NCBI GenBank assembly: GCA_947167345.1
Contig: CAMVHR010000005.1
Span: forward strand, 1 to 64,000
Source: an uncultured Treponema sp.
Lineage (GTDB): Bacteria > Spirochaetota > Spirochaetia > Treponematales > Treponemataceae
DNA: 64,000 nucleotides
Direction: 5' to 3'
In this document: positions 16,212 to 25,194 of the stretch, in pieces
Layout: every line of letters begins with the position of its first letter
How positions within the stretch are numbered: the stretch's first letter is position 1
The notes under the pieces: generated by a model
The model's input: only the letters and a program-made list of their open reading frames with translations
Database searches by the model: none
What the model was told of the DNA's origin: nothing
Translations under genes and position numbers: made by a program

Positions 16212-16984
16212 GGCTGACCTTTTCTGAACTCTGTTGTAAAACTAGGGTCATAGAGCTTTGAACGGCTATAAATGGAATCAGAGCCACTGTAACATTGTGC
16301 TACTGATTTTCCTACAATAATTAATGCTGTTTTTGAAATTCCGTTTTTACAGGCAGACTCAGCAAGAGTTTTGACATTGCACAGGATTTTTTTTTCGTCT
16401 TTCCACGAAGCCTTGTATACAATAGCCGCAGGAGTGTCAGGGGCATACCCTCCAGCAATGAGTTTTTCTTGCAGCTTTGAAAGCATTCCGGCACTTAAAA
16501 AAATAACCATTGTAGAGTCATGAGACGCAAAGGATTCAATACTTTCTTTTGAAGGAACAGGAGTCCGCCCTTCCATGCGAGTAATAATGACGCTCTGCGA
16601 AACATCTGGCAGAGTATATTCAAGACCTAGTGCGGCAGCAGCTCCACAGAAAGAGCTAACACCTGGCACTACCTCGTACTCAATGCCTAATCTGACAAGA
16701 GCATCTATTTGCTCTCGAATTGCCCCGTAAAGACAGGGGTCTCCTGTGTGCAGGCGGACAATTTTTTTGCCACAGTCCTCAGCTTTAACAATAACATTCA
16801 GAACCTGTTCAAGGGTCATGTATGCGCTGTTATATATTTCGCAATCTTTTTTGCAAGAAGTCAAAAGTTCATCATTTACAAGAGAACCTGCATAAATCAC
16901 TACATCGGCATTCTGCAAAAGCCTGTAGCCCCGTACAGTAATCAAGTCTTCTGCTCCGGGACCAGCTCCAACAAAGCTAACCAT
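16202..16984 (-). CDS. cbiF: cobalt-precorrin-4 C11-methyltransferase CbiF
   Basis: A 260-residue tetrapyrrole methylase of the CbiF/CobM class (SAM-dependent methylation of C11). It begins MVSFVGAGPGAEDLITVRG (SAM-binding), followed by DVVIYAGSLVNDELL, IVRLHTGDPCLYGAIREQ, YEVVPGVSSFCGAAAALG and VIITRMEGRTPVPS, all family signatures. The start lies 13 nt after the luxR stop with a purine-rich stretch upstream. It is the first biosynthetic gene after the MCP-luxR pair in this transcription unit. Confidence 0.95.
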   Translation of the reverse strand: MVSFVGAGPGAEDLITVRGYRLLQNADVVIYAGSLVNDELLTSCKKDCEIYNSAYMTLEQVLNVIVKAEDCGKKIVRLHTGDPCLYGAIREQIDALVRLGIEYEVVPGVSSFCGAAAALGLEYTLPDVSQSVIITRMEGRTPVPSKESIESFASHDSTMVIFLSAGMLSKLQEKLIAGGYAPDTPAAIVYKASWKDEKKILCNVKTLAESACKNGISKTALIIVGKSVAQCYSGSDSIYSRSKLYDPSFTTEFRKGQPCT

Positions 16985-16997
16985 TCTTCACACCCTT

Positions 16998-18398
16998 CTA
17001 AATGATTCCCAGTCTTCTTGCCTCCCACACAGCCTGATGTGCAGATATTGCATCAAGTTTTCTGTATATTTTTTTCAAGTGAAATTTTATGGCACTAATG
17101 GAGATAAAGAAAAATCCAGCCATCTGCTCTATAGTCTTTCCCTGTTCCAGCATAGTCAGGATTGTAACTTCCATGACGGTGAATTTCGACTCTTTATTAA
17201 GCGGATTACACAAGTACTTTGGATGATCCACTGACATTTTTCGAGTCATTACCGTGAGAGATTTTATAAACGGCGTTCTACCTTTTTCCTTCGAGTAAGC
17301 AACAAGAACAGAAAGAACTGCATAACCTTCATCAGCTATGAGTCTGTAATATCCATGACGCTTTACAAATTTCAATGCACGCTCAATGGCTTCCAAAGCA
17401 AGGGGTGTTTCGCCAGACCTGAAAAAGCTTATTGAAAGAAGTATATCAAGCTCACACAAATCCATTTCTCGGTGACCGGCAATAAGAAGAGGACGAAGTC
17501 TTTCTACAAGCGCAATGACAGCCGTATACTTTTTGTATATGATGTAGCACCTTATCTTCATCATGTAGCGGTATAAATCCAACATGTTAAAATCAGAGTA
17601 TTCATTAGGGGCTTTATCATCAAACCATTTTGCAACAATGTCAAAATTACCATCATAAAGTGCAAAAAAAGCTTCCGCCGCATCAATATTGTCAGAAAAT
17701 TCCTGAACGCCCTCTTCTTTTACAAAATTCTTGATATTCGGTATGAACATTCCTGCTTCTTTGATTTTTCCACTTGCAATAAGGACTTTTGACTGAAGGT
17801 AAAGTGCAACAAACAGAAAACGCCTTTCAGAATTCATGTCAAACCGTTCTATTGTCTTAGTCAAAGTAACTTCTGCATCAGTAAGCCTGTTCTGATAGTA
17901 ATAGTACTCAGCAAGACACAGTTCATAAATTGACTCTGCGGCAGAATCATCATAGATATATTTTAAATCTTCAATAAAAAGGTCTTTTTTCTTTTCAAGG
18001 AAAGGTCCAAGGCGGGTAAAATCAGAAACTCCATTAAGAAGGAAAGGTCGTCCTGCAGAAAGCACAAGAGAATGAACAGGCATCTTTCTTTCTTTCATAA
18101 GGTTCACAAGTTTTATGAAATCTGTCAAGCTTGTTTGAGGATGAACAAGCTTTAACGCAATATTATGAAAGCTGCCGTCTTCAAAAAACTGAACGTCTTT
18201 CCATGCTTTGTCAAGGTCGCCGTCCATAACATGATTCAAGAAAACACCACAGATAGCTACAGGATATTTTTTCAGGTCTTCTTCTTCCAAGGCAAAAAAA
18301 GCTTCTTTATCTTTTCTTGCACCAATAAGATAATAGCCATCGAAAAAATTATGAATTCTTTGTGCCAGTTCTTCTGCATCTGGTAATTTCTTTCTCAC
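16998..18398 (-). CDS. LuxR-type transcriptional regulator with TPR-like sensor region
   Basis: A 466-residue regulator. The last 65 residues form a LuxR helix-turn-helix: FTVMEVTILTMLEQGKTIEQ, then ISISAIKFHLKKIYRKLDA, with the usual spacing. The preceding 400 residues are helical, TPR-like (for example SAAESIYELCLAEYYYYQNR and SFFRSGETPLALEAIERAL) and resemble the C-terminal part of MalT-type regulators without the N-terminal ATPase; no P-loop is present. Translation probably starts at a GTG at 18398, with TTGGAG about 10 nt upstream. It lies 15 nt after the chemoreceptor gene and 13 nt before cbiF, so it is a good candidate for controlling the cobalamin genes. The signal is unknown. Confidence 0.85.
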   Translation of the reverse strand: MRKKLPDAEELAQRIHNFFDGYYLIGARKDKEAFFALEEEDLKKYPVAICGVFLNHVMDGDLDKAWKDVQFFEDGSFHNIALKLVHPQTSLTDFIKLVNLMKERKMPVHSLVLSAGRPFLLNGVSDFTRLGPFLEKKKDLFIEDLKYIYDDSAAESIYELCLAEYYYYQNRLTDAEVTLTKTIERFDMNSERRFLFVALYLQSKVLIASGKIKEAGMFIPNIKNFVKEEGVQEFSDNIDAAEAFFALYDGNFDIVAKWFDDKAPNEYSDFNMLDLYRYMMKIRCYIIYKKYTAVIALVERLRPLLIAGHREMDLCELDILLSISFFRSGETPLALEAIERALKFVKRHGYYRLIADEGYAVLSVLVAYSKEKGRTPFIKSLTVMTRKMSVDHPKYLCNPLNKESKFTVMEVTILTMLEQGKTIEQMAGFFFISISAIKFHLKKIYRKLDAISAHQAVWEARRLGII

Positions 18399-18413
18399 TT
18401 AATTACTCCAATT

Positions 18414-20486
18414 TTACTTAGTCTTGAATCTTCCAACATCAGAGCCAAGCTGCGTTACATTAGTATCTAGTTCTTCTACGCACTTGTCAAGAAGCATTCC
18501 ACTTTTAACAACGCTCTGAGCATTGTTAAACATTGCAAGCATACTGTTTCGTACATCTTCAACAGAAGTCTGCAAGCGGCTCATCTCTTCAAGCACACGA
18601 GAACTTCCTTCTTCCATCTGACGTGAAGCCTTTCTGACATTCTCTGTATTTTTATCCATGCCTTCCAGTGACGAAATGACGCTTCTTGAATCTGCATTCT
18701 GCTTTTCAAGAGACGTCCGCACAGACTGTACAAGACTATCGGTCTCCTGAATGCGTGCGGAAACTCCAGAAAAAGCCGTACTTGACTCCTGCGATGCCGA
18801 TACTATTTCTCCAATGCTATCCTGAATATTTTTGAGCTGTTCGCCAATTGTCTTTGACTGGCTCGAAGATGTTTCTGAAAGCTTTCGGATTTCATCTGCA
18901 ACAACAGCAAATCCCTTTCCAGCATCTCCTGCGTGGGCAGCCTCTATGGCAGCATTCATTGCAAGCAGATTTGTCTGAGAAGCAATGGCGGCAATTGCAG
19001 TGTTGGCTTCCTGAAGCATCTGTGACTGAATTTCTATCTGGGCAATCCTGTCATTTACCTTTTCCTGCTTTTCCATTCCACTATGAGCTTCGTCATCAAG
19101 CTGACTGAATGATTTTGCCATGCTTTCCATGGAACCGCTTATCTGTTCTATGCTTTTTACAAGCTGTCCTACAGCAGCAGAAGACTCAACAATACTTGAA
19201 GACTGGGAATCAATCATCTCATTTACAGTTGATATGCTTGATGCCACATCCTTTATTACCGATGAAGTCTCATCAAATCCATCGGACTGTTTTTTCATCT
19301 GCTCCTGAACACTTGAAATGCACACTCTTATGTTTGTCATTGAATCGGAAACGGAAGAAACACTATCTTTTATATTTGCAGAAACAACATCAAGATTAGA
19401 GCTTGAAGTTTTTACAGTTCCAACCATGTTCTGAAGTTTCTTTGCAAAGTCATTGAAGCTCACTACGACTGTACGCATTTCTTTTGAAGGAGGCATAATG
19501 TTTATGCGGCGCGTCAAGTCAGCATCGCCTTCAGATATGTCAGAAAGAGCCTTAGCCGTAAGACGGATAGGCTTCACTATGCCGCGAAGAATTATAATGA
19601 GTACTAAGAAGATTACTGCAAAAAGACCTACGAATGACAATACTATTACACGGACGCTTCTGGCTACAAATAACCTTACGGCAGACCTTGACCTGCCGTA
19701 AATGAAATACCAGTGCGTACCCTTTATTGGCGTTGACTTATAATAATATAAAACACCGTCGGTCATGGCAGAAAAGATTTCATCCTTACCGGCAAGAAAT
19801 TTTTGAGCGACATCCTTATATGCTCCATTATCAACGGATAAAATGTTATCCTCGGCAGTATAGCTTTCATGCACGGCAAAATAGCCTTTATCCGTAAGAA
19901 TAAACATCTTTTCATCTGCATGGCGAACTCTTTTTTCAAGTGCATTCTTTATTGAACCAAGCGGAAAGTCAACGGAAACAACGCCAAGGGATTTTTTGCT
20001 TGCAGTAAAAACCTGTTTTGAAATGCTTACGACAGAGCCTCCTGTCTGGTCATCAATGTACACGTCCGAATAGACAAAGTTTTCAGGATCTGCAATCGCA
20101 CCAGTATACCATGGTCGTGTACGCGGATCCCAGTCAGGATCAGGAACCCATCCTGCACCATCATAGTAAACGTCTTCAATTACACCATAAAAGCCAGTGG
20201 AATCTACATACGATGTAGTAAGGTTTTCAAATACAGTAAGATTTTCTTTTTCACTATCAAAAGTACCATTTAAAAATACATCGGCAAGAGCTTCGAGAAT
20301 GGTTCCCGGCTTTTGCATTACAGACATTACATATTCAGAAGCTGATTCGCTTGAAGACAAAAGATTGTCTTCCATCTGCTGAGAAGCATAATGCTTAAGC
20401 CTTTCAGATGCGACAACCATCATTATCATAAAAAGAATGACAGTAGGTATTGAAATCATAATAAGTGAACGTTTTAAAAGTGTCAT
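18414..20486 (-). CDS. methyl-accepting chemotaxis protein with dCACHE sensor
   Basis: A 690-residue chemoreceptor. An N-terminal transmembrane helix ([16 protein letters not shown]) is followed by a periplasmic double-CACHE domain of about 250 residues, with the typical [15 protein letters not shown] and [16 protein letters not shown] motifs, a second helix ([21 protein letters not shown]), a HAMP region ([27 protein letters not shown]) and the signalling hairpin tip [39 protein letters not shown]. The ATG at 20486 has GGGAGAAG upstream and a promoter; a 13-codon longer frame is not needed. It is the first gene of a unit continuing into luxR and cob genes. Ligand unknown; dCACHE domains commonly bind small organic molecules. 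Confidence 0.95.
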   Translation of the reverse strand: MTLLKRSLIMISIPTVILFMIMMVVASERLKHYASQQMEDNLLSSSESASEYVMSVMQKPGTILEALADVFLNGTFDSEKENLTVFENLTTSYVDSTGFYGVIEDVYYDGAGWVPDPDWDPRTRPWYTGAIADPENFVYSDVYIDDQTGGSVVSISKQVFTASKKSLGVVSVDFPLGSIKNALEKRVRHADEKMFILTDKGYFAVHESYTAEDNILSVDNGAYKDVAQKFLAGKDEIFSAMTDGVLYYYKSTPIKGTHWYFIYGRSRSAVRLFVARSVRVIVLSFVGLFAVIFLVLIIILRGIVKPIRLTAKALSDISEGDADLTRRINIMPPSKEMRTVVVSFNDFAKKLQNMVGTVKTSSSNLDVVSANIKDSVSSVSDSMTNIRVCISSVQEQMKKQSDGFDETSSVIKDVASSISTVNEMIDSQSSSIVESSAAVGQLVKSIEQISGSMESMAKSFSQLDDEAHSGMEKQEKVNDRIAQIEIQSQMLQEANTAIAAIASQTNLLAMNAAIEAAHAGDAGKGFAVVADEIRKLSETSSSQSKTIGEQLKNIQDSIGEIVSASQESSTAFSGVSARIQETDSLVQSVRTSLEKQNADSRSVISSLEGMDKNTENVRKASRQMEEGSSRVLEEMSRLQTSVEDVRNSMLAMFNNAQSVVKSGMLLDKCVEELDTNVTQLGSDVGRFKTK

Positions 20487-20516
20487 AAACTTCTCCCTAA
20501 TGAAACATGTTCGTAT

Positions 20517-20546
20517 ATTATACAATAGGGTAATTTAATTTTGCAA
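20517..20546 (-). promoter_or_regulatory. promoter for MCP-luxR-cbiF unit
   Basis: TTGCAA (20546-20541) and TATAAT (20522-20517) with an 18-nt spacer lie between the cbiD stop and the MCP start. The sequence suggests that MCP, luxR and the following cob genes can be transcribed independently of cbiP-cbiC-cbiD. Confidence 0.7.
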
Positions 20547-20562
20547 GTATTCAAGCAGGCAA

Positions 20563-21714
20563 TCAGGATAAGATTTCTAAAAATTTCTTTGCCCCGTATG
20601 ACTCGCCCAAAATGCCATGTACATTAGAAAAAACAATCACTTCCACTTGAACGCCAGTTCCTGCCCACCTGCACATGTTATCATGAATGCGGCTTGTCAT
20701 TTCAGATAATGCTTTATCAGCAAGGTCTGCATCTTTTAGAATGCGAACGGCTTCATCTGTCGAAATGCATGACATCAATTGCCCCGTAACATCATCCGCC
20801 TTTTTACTGCAACACAACTTTCTTACAATGCCGCACAGAATTTCCATCCTGCGATCCCCGTATTTTGAATGAGTGTTTTTTACACCGGCAGCAACCTTTA
20901 CAAGCTTTCCAATGTGTCCGATAAATAAAATCCTTTTAAATCCAGAATCGGCAGCCATCCTTATGCTGTCATAGATGAAATTAGAAGACGTCACCGCTTT
21001 TTCCACCGAAAATCCGTACTCACTCATAAGAAAATCCTTGCCGTAATTGCCAATGGCGACAGGAAGGATATCATATCCCATAGCTTTCCGCATGTTTATT
21101 TCTACTTGAATGGTATCTAAAAGGGCCTGCTGACTCATTGGCTCCACAATGCCGCTTGTTCCAAGCACAGATATGCCACCAGTTATGCCAAGACGAGGAT
21201 TAAAAGTCTTTGAAGCAAGCTCCACTCCTTCAGGAATGCTTATTACAACCCTTGCCCCATGTCCGGCTCCAATCTCTTTTCTTACACACTCATCTATCAT
21301 TTGCCTTGGAACATGATTTATTGCGGCACACCCTACTTTCTGGTCAAGTCCCGGAAGAGTTACCCGGCCTACACCAATGCCGCCGTCTATGTCTATCGTA
21401 CAGTCATTGGTCAGAGTAACCTCTGCATACACAAGAACACCGTTCGTAACATCAGGGTCAGAACCGCTTTCCTTACGAACTGCACATTTTGCACTAATAT
21501 GTCCTGAACCGCAATCAGTTATGGACGGCTCAATCACTTCTATAAGTACAGGAATTCCTTTCGGTGTCATTATGCGGACATAATGCACTGCAATACCTGA
21601 TACAAGCATTCTGGCGGCGGCACATGCAGCGGCTGCGGCACAAGTACCTGTCGTAAAACCAATTTCAGGCTTATCCTTTTGCTTTGTCAGAAAAAACGAG
21701 CCTGTTTCATTCAT
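20563..21714 (-). CDS. cbiD: cobalt-precorrin-5B C1-methyltransferase CbiD
   Basis: A 383-residue CbiD, the SAM-dependent C1 methyltransferase of the anaerobic pathway. Recognisable: IGFTTGTCAAAAACAAARML at the N-terminus, MTPKGIPVLIEV, VRKESGSDPDVTNG, TLPGLDQKVGCAAINHVPR, VVISIPEGVELASKTFNPRL, LGITGGISVLGTSGIVEPMS and ILFIGHIGKLVKVAAG. Its ATG overlaps the cbiC stop as ATGA. It has no aerobic-pathway counterpart by homology, so it supports the cobalt-early route. Confidence 0.96.
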   Translation of the reverse strand: MNETGSFFLTKQKDKPEIGFTTGTCAAAAACAAARMLVSGIAVHYVRIMTPKGIPVLIEVIEPSITDCGSGHISAKCAVRKESGSDPDVTNGVLVYAEVTLTNDCTIDIDGGIGVGRVTLPGLDQKVGCAAINHVPRQMIDECVRKEIGAGHGARVVISIPEGVELASKTFNPRLGITGGISVLGTSGIVEPMSQQALLDTIQVEINMRKAMGYDILPVAIGNYGKDFLMSEYGFSVEKAVTSSNFIYDSIRMAADSGFKRILFIGHIGKLVKVAAGVKNTHSKYGDRRMEILCGIVRKLCCSKKADDVTGQLMSCISTDEAVRILKDADLADKALSEMTSRIHDNMCRWAGTGVQVEVIVFSNVHGILGESYGAKKFLEILS

Positions 21715-22370
21715 GGAATTTTCCTAGAGCCTAAAGACTTATATATAAGAGCATTGCATATTGCGGCGGCAACAGTACTTCCGCCCTTAAGTCCTCTGTT
21801 TATTATGAATGGAACGCCATGTTCCGCACAGGTCTTTTCTAAAAGTTCCTTGGAAGCCTCTACATTTACAAAACCAACAGGAACGCCAATTACAAACTTT
21901 GGTAAAAAGCCTTTCTGCATCAGCTCGCACAAAGACAGAAGGGCTGTCGGAGCATTGCCCACGGCAAAAATAAGAGGTGCTTCTATTTCAAAAGCTTTTT
22001 CCATGCTGACATAAGCCCTTGTAACGGCACGCTTCTTTGCTTCCTGAGCAACGACTTCATCAGCCATAAAACAGTGAGCTTCGCAGCAAAGCCTTGAAAG
22101 AGACTTTTTGTTTATGCCAGAAAGAGCCATGTTAGTATCAGTAATTATATGAACTCCATCTTTGAGCAATGTACACGCCTTTTCAATGCACCCGTCAGAA
22201 AAGGCAAGGCTTGAAGCATAGTCAAAATCAGCTGTAGTGTGGATTACGCGCATAACAACATCGGCTCTGTCCGCAGGCAGAACAATATTCCTTTTTGAAA
22301 GTTCCTCTCCTATAATCCTAAAACTTTCCTTTTCAATATCCATAGGCAGAATGTGTTTTACAATAGTCAT
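21711..22370 (-). CDS. cbiC: cobalt-precorrin-8 methylmutase CbiC
   Basis: A 219-residue CbiC/CobH that moves the C11 methyl to C12, forming cobyrinate. It has VMRVIHTTADFDYA with the catalytic His, DGVHIITDTNMALSGI, FAVGNAPTALLSLCEL, FVIGVPVGFVNVEASKE and NRGLKGGSTVAAAICNAL. Length is typical. Both ends overlap the neighbours by 4 nt, placing it in a cbiP-cbiC-cbiD unit. Confidence 0.96.
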   Translation of the reverse strand: MTIVKHILPMDIEKESFRIIGEELSKRNIVLPADRADVVMRVIHTTADFDYASSLAFSDGCIEKACTLLKDGVHIITDTNMALSGINKKSLSRLCCEAHCFMADEVVAQEAKKRAVTRAYVSMEKAFEIEAPLIFAVGNAPTALLSLCELMQKGFLPKFVIGVPVGFVNVEASKELLEKTCAEHGVPFIINRGLKGGSTVAAAICNALIYKSLGSRKIP

Positions 22371-23878
22371 TTTAGTCCCATAATGTCATATATATAAGGC
22401 ATGTCCATGTTTTGCCTTACAGTCCGTGCAAGTAAATCGTACTGCTCATTTTTGATGGTACGGACAGATTTTATCTTTTCCGCACTGACAGTCACACCTT
22501 TTCTGGCTGCCAAAGCCTTTATCAGGGCGGCGCACACTCCATCTGCATCAAAAAAGCCGTGAATGTAAGTGCCGTAAACATTGCCCATAAAACATCCGTC
22601 CTGTTTCGACAGGCCTGTAACACTGTCTTTTATAGACGCAACAGGACTTAAGGCATTGTCAGCACAGCCTATAGCTTCCGTCACGCCCATGTGAATCTCG
22701 TACCCTTCTATGCAAAGCCCCGAAAGAGGTGCAAGAATTCCTTTCAGATTAAGAAGCTTTCCGCATACCCTAGTGCGGATTTTGTTTTTTGCAAACACAG
22801 TCTTTACAGAAAGAAGCCCCAAGCCTTTTTCAATCACCCCTTCTTCTTCAATGCTGTCACCTAAAATCTGAAAGCCTCCGCAAATGCCCAGTACGGCAGA
22901 GTTTTTTGAGCAAGAACATATTGCTGTCTCAAAACCGTTTTTTCTGAGCCACTGCATGTCGAAACAAGTACTTTTAGTACCTGGAATAACAAGCAAGTCT
23001 GGCATTCCTAAGTCACAGGCTTTTGTAATGTAACGGACGTTTACATCGGGGTAAGAGTCAAATACTGTAAAATCAGAAAAATTAGAGATGTGGGGAAGTT
23101 TTATGACAGCTACATCTATTAAAGCATTTTCGTGAACCGCGACAGAATGCGGTTTGAACCGTTCTGTAAGGCTGTCCTCATCATCAAGAGTCAGATGCAT
23201 ATATGGAACAGTACCTACTACAGGAAGACAAGCCTTATCTTCAAGCATCTTGATTCCAGGTGTAAGGATGCTCTTGTCACCGCGGAACTTGTTTATTACA
23301 AGACCTTTTACAAGGAAACGCTCATAGTTTTCAAGAAGAACAAGAGTCCCTATAAGCTGTGCAAACACTCCGCCCCTGTCAATGTCGCCTACAAGCAGAA
23401 CGGGAGCATTCAGAGCCTGAGCAAGCCCCATGTTTACAATGTCGTCCTGTTTCAGGTTTATTTCCGCAGGGCTTCCAGCCCCTTCAATAACGATAATGTC
23501 ATTTTGTGCCGCAAGCGCATTGTATGACTCCATAATGACAGGCATCAGGCTTTTTTTATATGCAAAATACTCCCTTGCAGTCATTACGCCGACAACCTCG
23601 CCTTTTACAATCACCTGCGAGCCAGTGTCGCTAGTGGGCTTAAGCAGGACAGGATTCATCAATACAGACGGGTCAACACAAGCCGCTTCCGCCTGCATTA
23701 CCTGAGCACGCCCCATTTCGAGCCCTTCAACAGTTACAAAGGAATTCAGCGCCATATTCTGGGACTTAAAAGGAGCAACGGAATAACCGTCCTGAGTGAA
23801 TATCCTGCACAGGGCAGCAGAAAGCAGGCTTTTTCCAGCACTGCTCATAGTTCCCTGAATCATTATGCATTTTGCCAT
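22367..23878 (-). CDS. cbiP: cobyric acid synthase CbiP/CobQ
   Basis: A 503-residue amidotransferase that amidates adenosylcobyrinate a,c-diamide at four side chains. It has MIQGTMSSAGKSLLSAALCRIF (P-loop-like), KSQNMALNS, IVIEGAGSPAEINL, DRGGVFAQLIGT and the C-terminal glutamine amidotransferase domain: LLVIPGTKST, LGICGGFQILG (nucleophile Cys) and GTYIHGFFD. I chose the ATG at 23878, which begins MAKCIMIQGT as in relatives; a five-codon longer ATG exists. No clear Shine-Dalgarno precedes either. It is divergent from the RNA methyltransferase gene with a spacer of only 77 nt. Confidence 0.95.
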   Translation of the reverse strand: MAKCIMIQGTMSSAGKSLLSAALCRIFTQDGYSVAPFKSQNMALNSFVTVEGLEMGRAQVMQAEAACVDPSVLMNPVLLKPTSDTGSQVIVKGEVVGVMTAREYFAYKKSLMPVIMESYNALAAQNDIIVIEGAGSPAEINLKQDDIVNMGLAQALNAPVLLVGDIDRGGVFAQLIGTLVLLENYERFLVKGLVINKFRGDKSILTPGIKMLEDKACLPVVGTVPYMHLTLDDEDSLTERFKPHSVAVHENALIDVAVIKLPHISNFSDFTVFDSYPDVNVRYITKACDLGMPDLLVIPGTKSTCFDMQWLRKNGFETAICSCSKNSAVLGICGGFQILGDSIEEEGVIEKGLGLLSVKTVFAKNKIRTRVCGKLLNLKGILAPLSGLCIEGYEIHMGVTEAIGCADNALSPVASIKDSVTGLSKQDGCFMGNVYGTYIHGFFDADGVCAALIKALAARKGVTVSAEKIKSVRTIKNEQYDLLARTVRQNMDMPYIYDIMGLK

Positions 23879-23918
23879 GGTCAAAGTGTACATCTTTTTT
23901 TTTATGGTGTATACAATA

Positions 23919-23948
23919 CTGACAACAAAACAATATTTCTGATATACT
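23919..23948 (+). promoter_or_regulatory. promoter with -10 box 7 nt before start codon
   Basis: CTGACA (23919-23924) and TATACT (23943-23948), spaced 18 nt, with TG one base before the -10 (extended -10). Only 7 nt separate the -10 box from the ATG at 23956, so transcription should begin at or next to the start codon. No Shine-Dalgarno exists. Confidence 0.6.
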
Positions 23949-23955
23949 CCTGTAC

Positions 23956-25194
23956 ATGGCTACATACACAATAAAAGCTGAAAAAATGGTTTTCGGTGGT
24001 GACTGCATTGGCAAAATTGAAGGAAAAAATGTTTTTATTCCCTATGCAATTCCAGGTGAAACTCTCGAAGTTGAAATAATAAAAGATTTTAGGGACTACA
24101 GCATTGCAAAAATATGCTCGGTAAAGGAACCGTCTCCATACAGAGTGCTTCCGTTCTGTAAGCATTACGGAAGGTGTGGCGGATGCAACATGCAGCACAT
24201 CCAGACAGAATATCAGAGCAAACTACGTACAGAAATCCTTAAGGACGCCTTTGAACGGGAAGGCGTTGAGACACCTGAAATTCAGATTATAAAAGGTTCT
24301 GACAGGCAATACCGCTCGCGTTTTCAGTTTCATGACGGAGGGCTCATGGCACGGCAGTCAAACGAAATCATACCGATTGATTCATGTCCATGTGCTACAG
24401 CAGAAATAAACACTTACCTTAAAGAAATTCCTTTTGCAGAACGTCCAAAAGGACGTGTTCATATCTTTGCAAGCGACAAAATCACTTCCATACCAGAAGG
24501 ATACGATAAAATAGTCATTGCACAAGAACACTTGCCGGAAAGAACATCTGGCGGACGAAAGCTGAAAAAACAGAAGAAAATCAAGCCTCGCTTTGAAGGA
24601 ACGACCATAAATCCTCAAAACCTGTGTACAGTAGCCCTAAACGGCAAGAACATAACTTTTGACGTGCAGGGATTTTTCCAGTCAAACCTTGAAGTGCTGC
24701 AAATGGCAATTCCTAACGTTACAGAAGGTCTTGAAGGAAAAAACGTACTTGACATGTATGCAGGTGCAGGCACATTTTCGGTGTTTCTTGCAGACTCATT
24801 TGAGCACATTTGCCTAGTAGAGCACAACAAGAATGCCATCGTGTATGCAGAGCAGAACCTTGCCATGGCAGGAAAGTCTGGTTGTACGCATGAAAGCTAC
24901 GGTTTAAGCGGTGATACATGGATAAAATATCACGCAGACAAACATATTCAGCGAAACGGAAAATTTGATGCGGTTGTCATTGACCCGCCTAGGAGCGGAA
25001 TGGAAAAATCTGTATGCCAGTGGCTTTGTCGCTCTGAAATTCCAAGAATACGAAGCTTGTCATGTGACATTGCAACCCATGCCCGTGATGCAAAATTCCT
25101 TACAAGAGCAGGATACAGCATGGAAAAACTATTTCTTTTGGATTTTTACCCGCAAACTTGTCACATTGAAAGCCTTGCATGGTTTACTAAGTAA
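23956..25194 (+). CDS. RNA (uracil-5-)methyltransferase, RlmD/TrmA family
   Basis: A 412-residue SAM-dependent methyltransferase. An N-terminal TRAM-like region is followed by the iron-sulfur cysteines FCKHYGRCGGCNMQH (C68, C74, C77) with a further Cys in DSCPCATAEI, then the SAM domain: NVLDMYAGAGTFSVFLAD, LVEHNKNAIVYAEQNL, VVIDPPRSGMEK and LSCDIATHARD, which carries the catalytic Cys. These are the hallmarks of enzymes making 5-methyluridine in 23S rRNA or tRNA; the precise target cannot be read from the sequence. The stop overlaps the next start as TAATG, so translation of the next gene is probably coupled. Confidence 0.9.
   Translation: MATYTIKAEKMVFGGDCIGKIEGKNVFIPYAIPGETLEVEIIKDFRDYSIAKICSVKEPSPYRVLPFCKHYGRCGGCNMQHIQTEYQSKLRTEILKDAFEREGVETPEIQIIKGSDRQYRSRFQFHDGGLMARQSNEIIPIDSCPCATAEINTYLKEIPFAERPKGRVHIFASDKITSIPEGYDKIVIAQEHLPERTSGGRKLKKQKKIKPRFEGTTINPQNLCTVALNGKNITFDVQGFFQSNLEVLQMAIPNVTEGLEGKNVLDMYAGAGTFSVFLADSFEHICLVEHNKNAIVYAEQNLAMAGKSGCTHESYGLSGDTWIKYHADKHIQRNGKFDAVVIDPPRSGMEKSVCQWLCRSEIPRIRSLSCDIATHARDAKFLTRAGYSMEKLFLLDFYPQTCHIESLAWFTK

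Noticed and set aside
23879-23955. Cobalamin riboswitch upstream of cbiP
   Set aside because: The divergent spacer is only 77 nt, too short for a B12 riboswitch, and no GCCACTG-type box is seen there.
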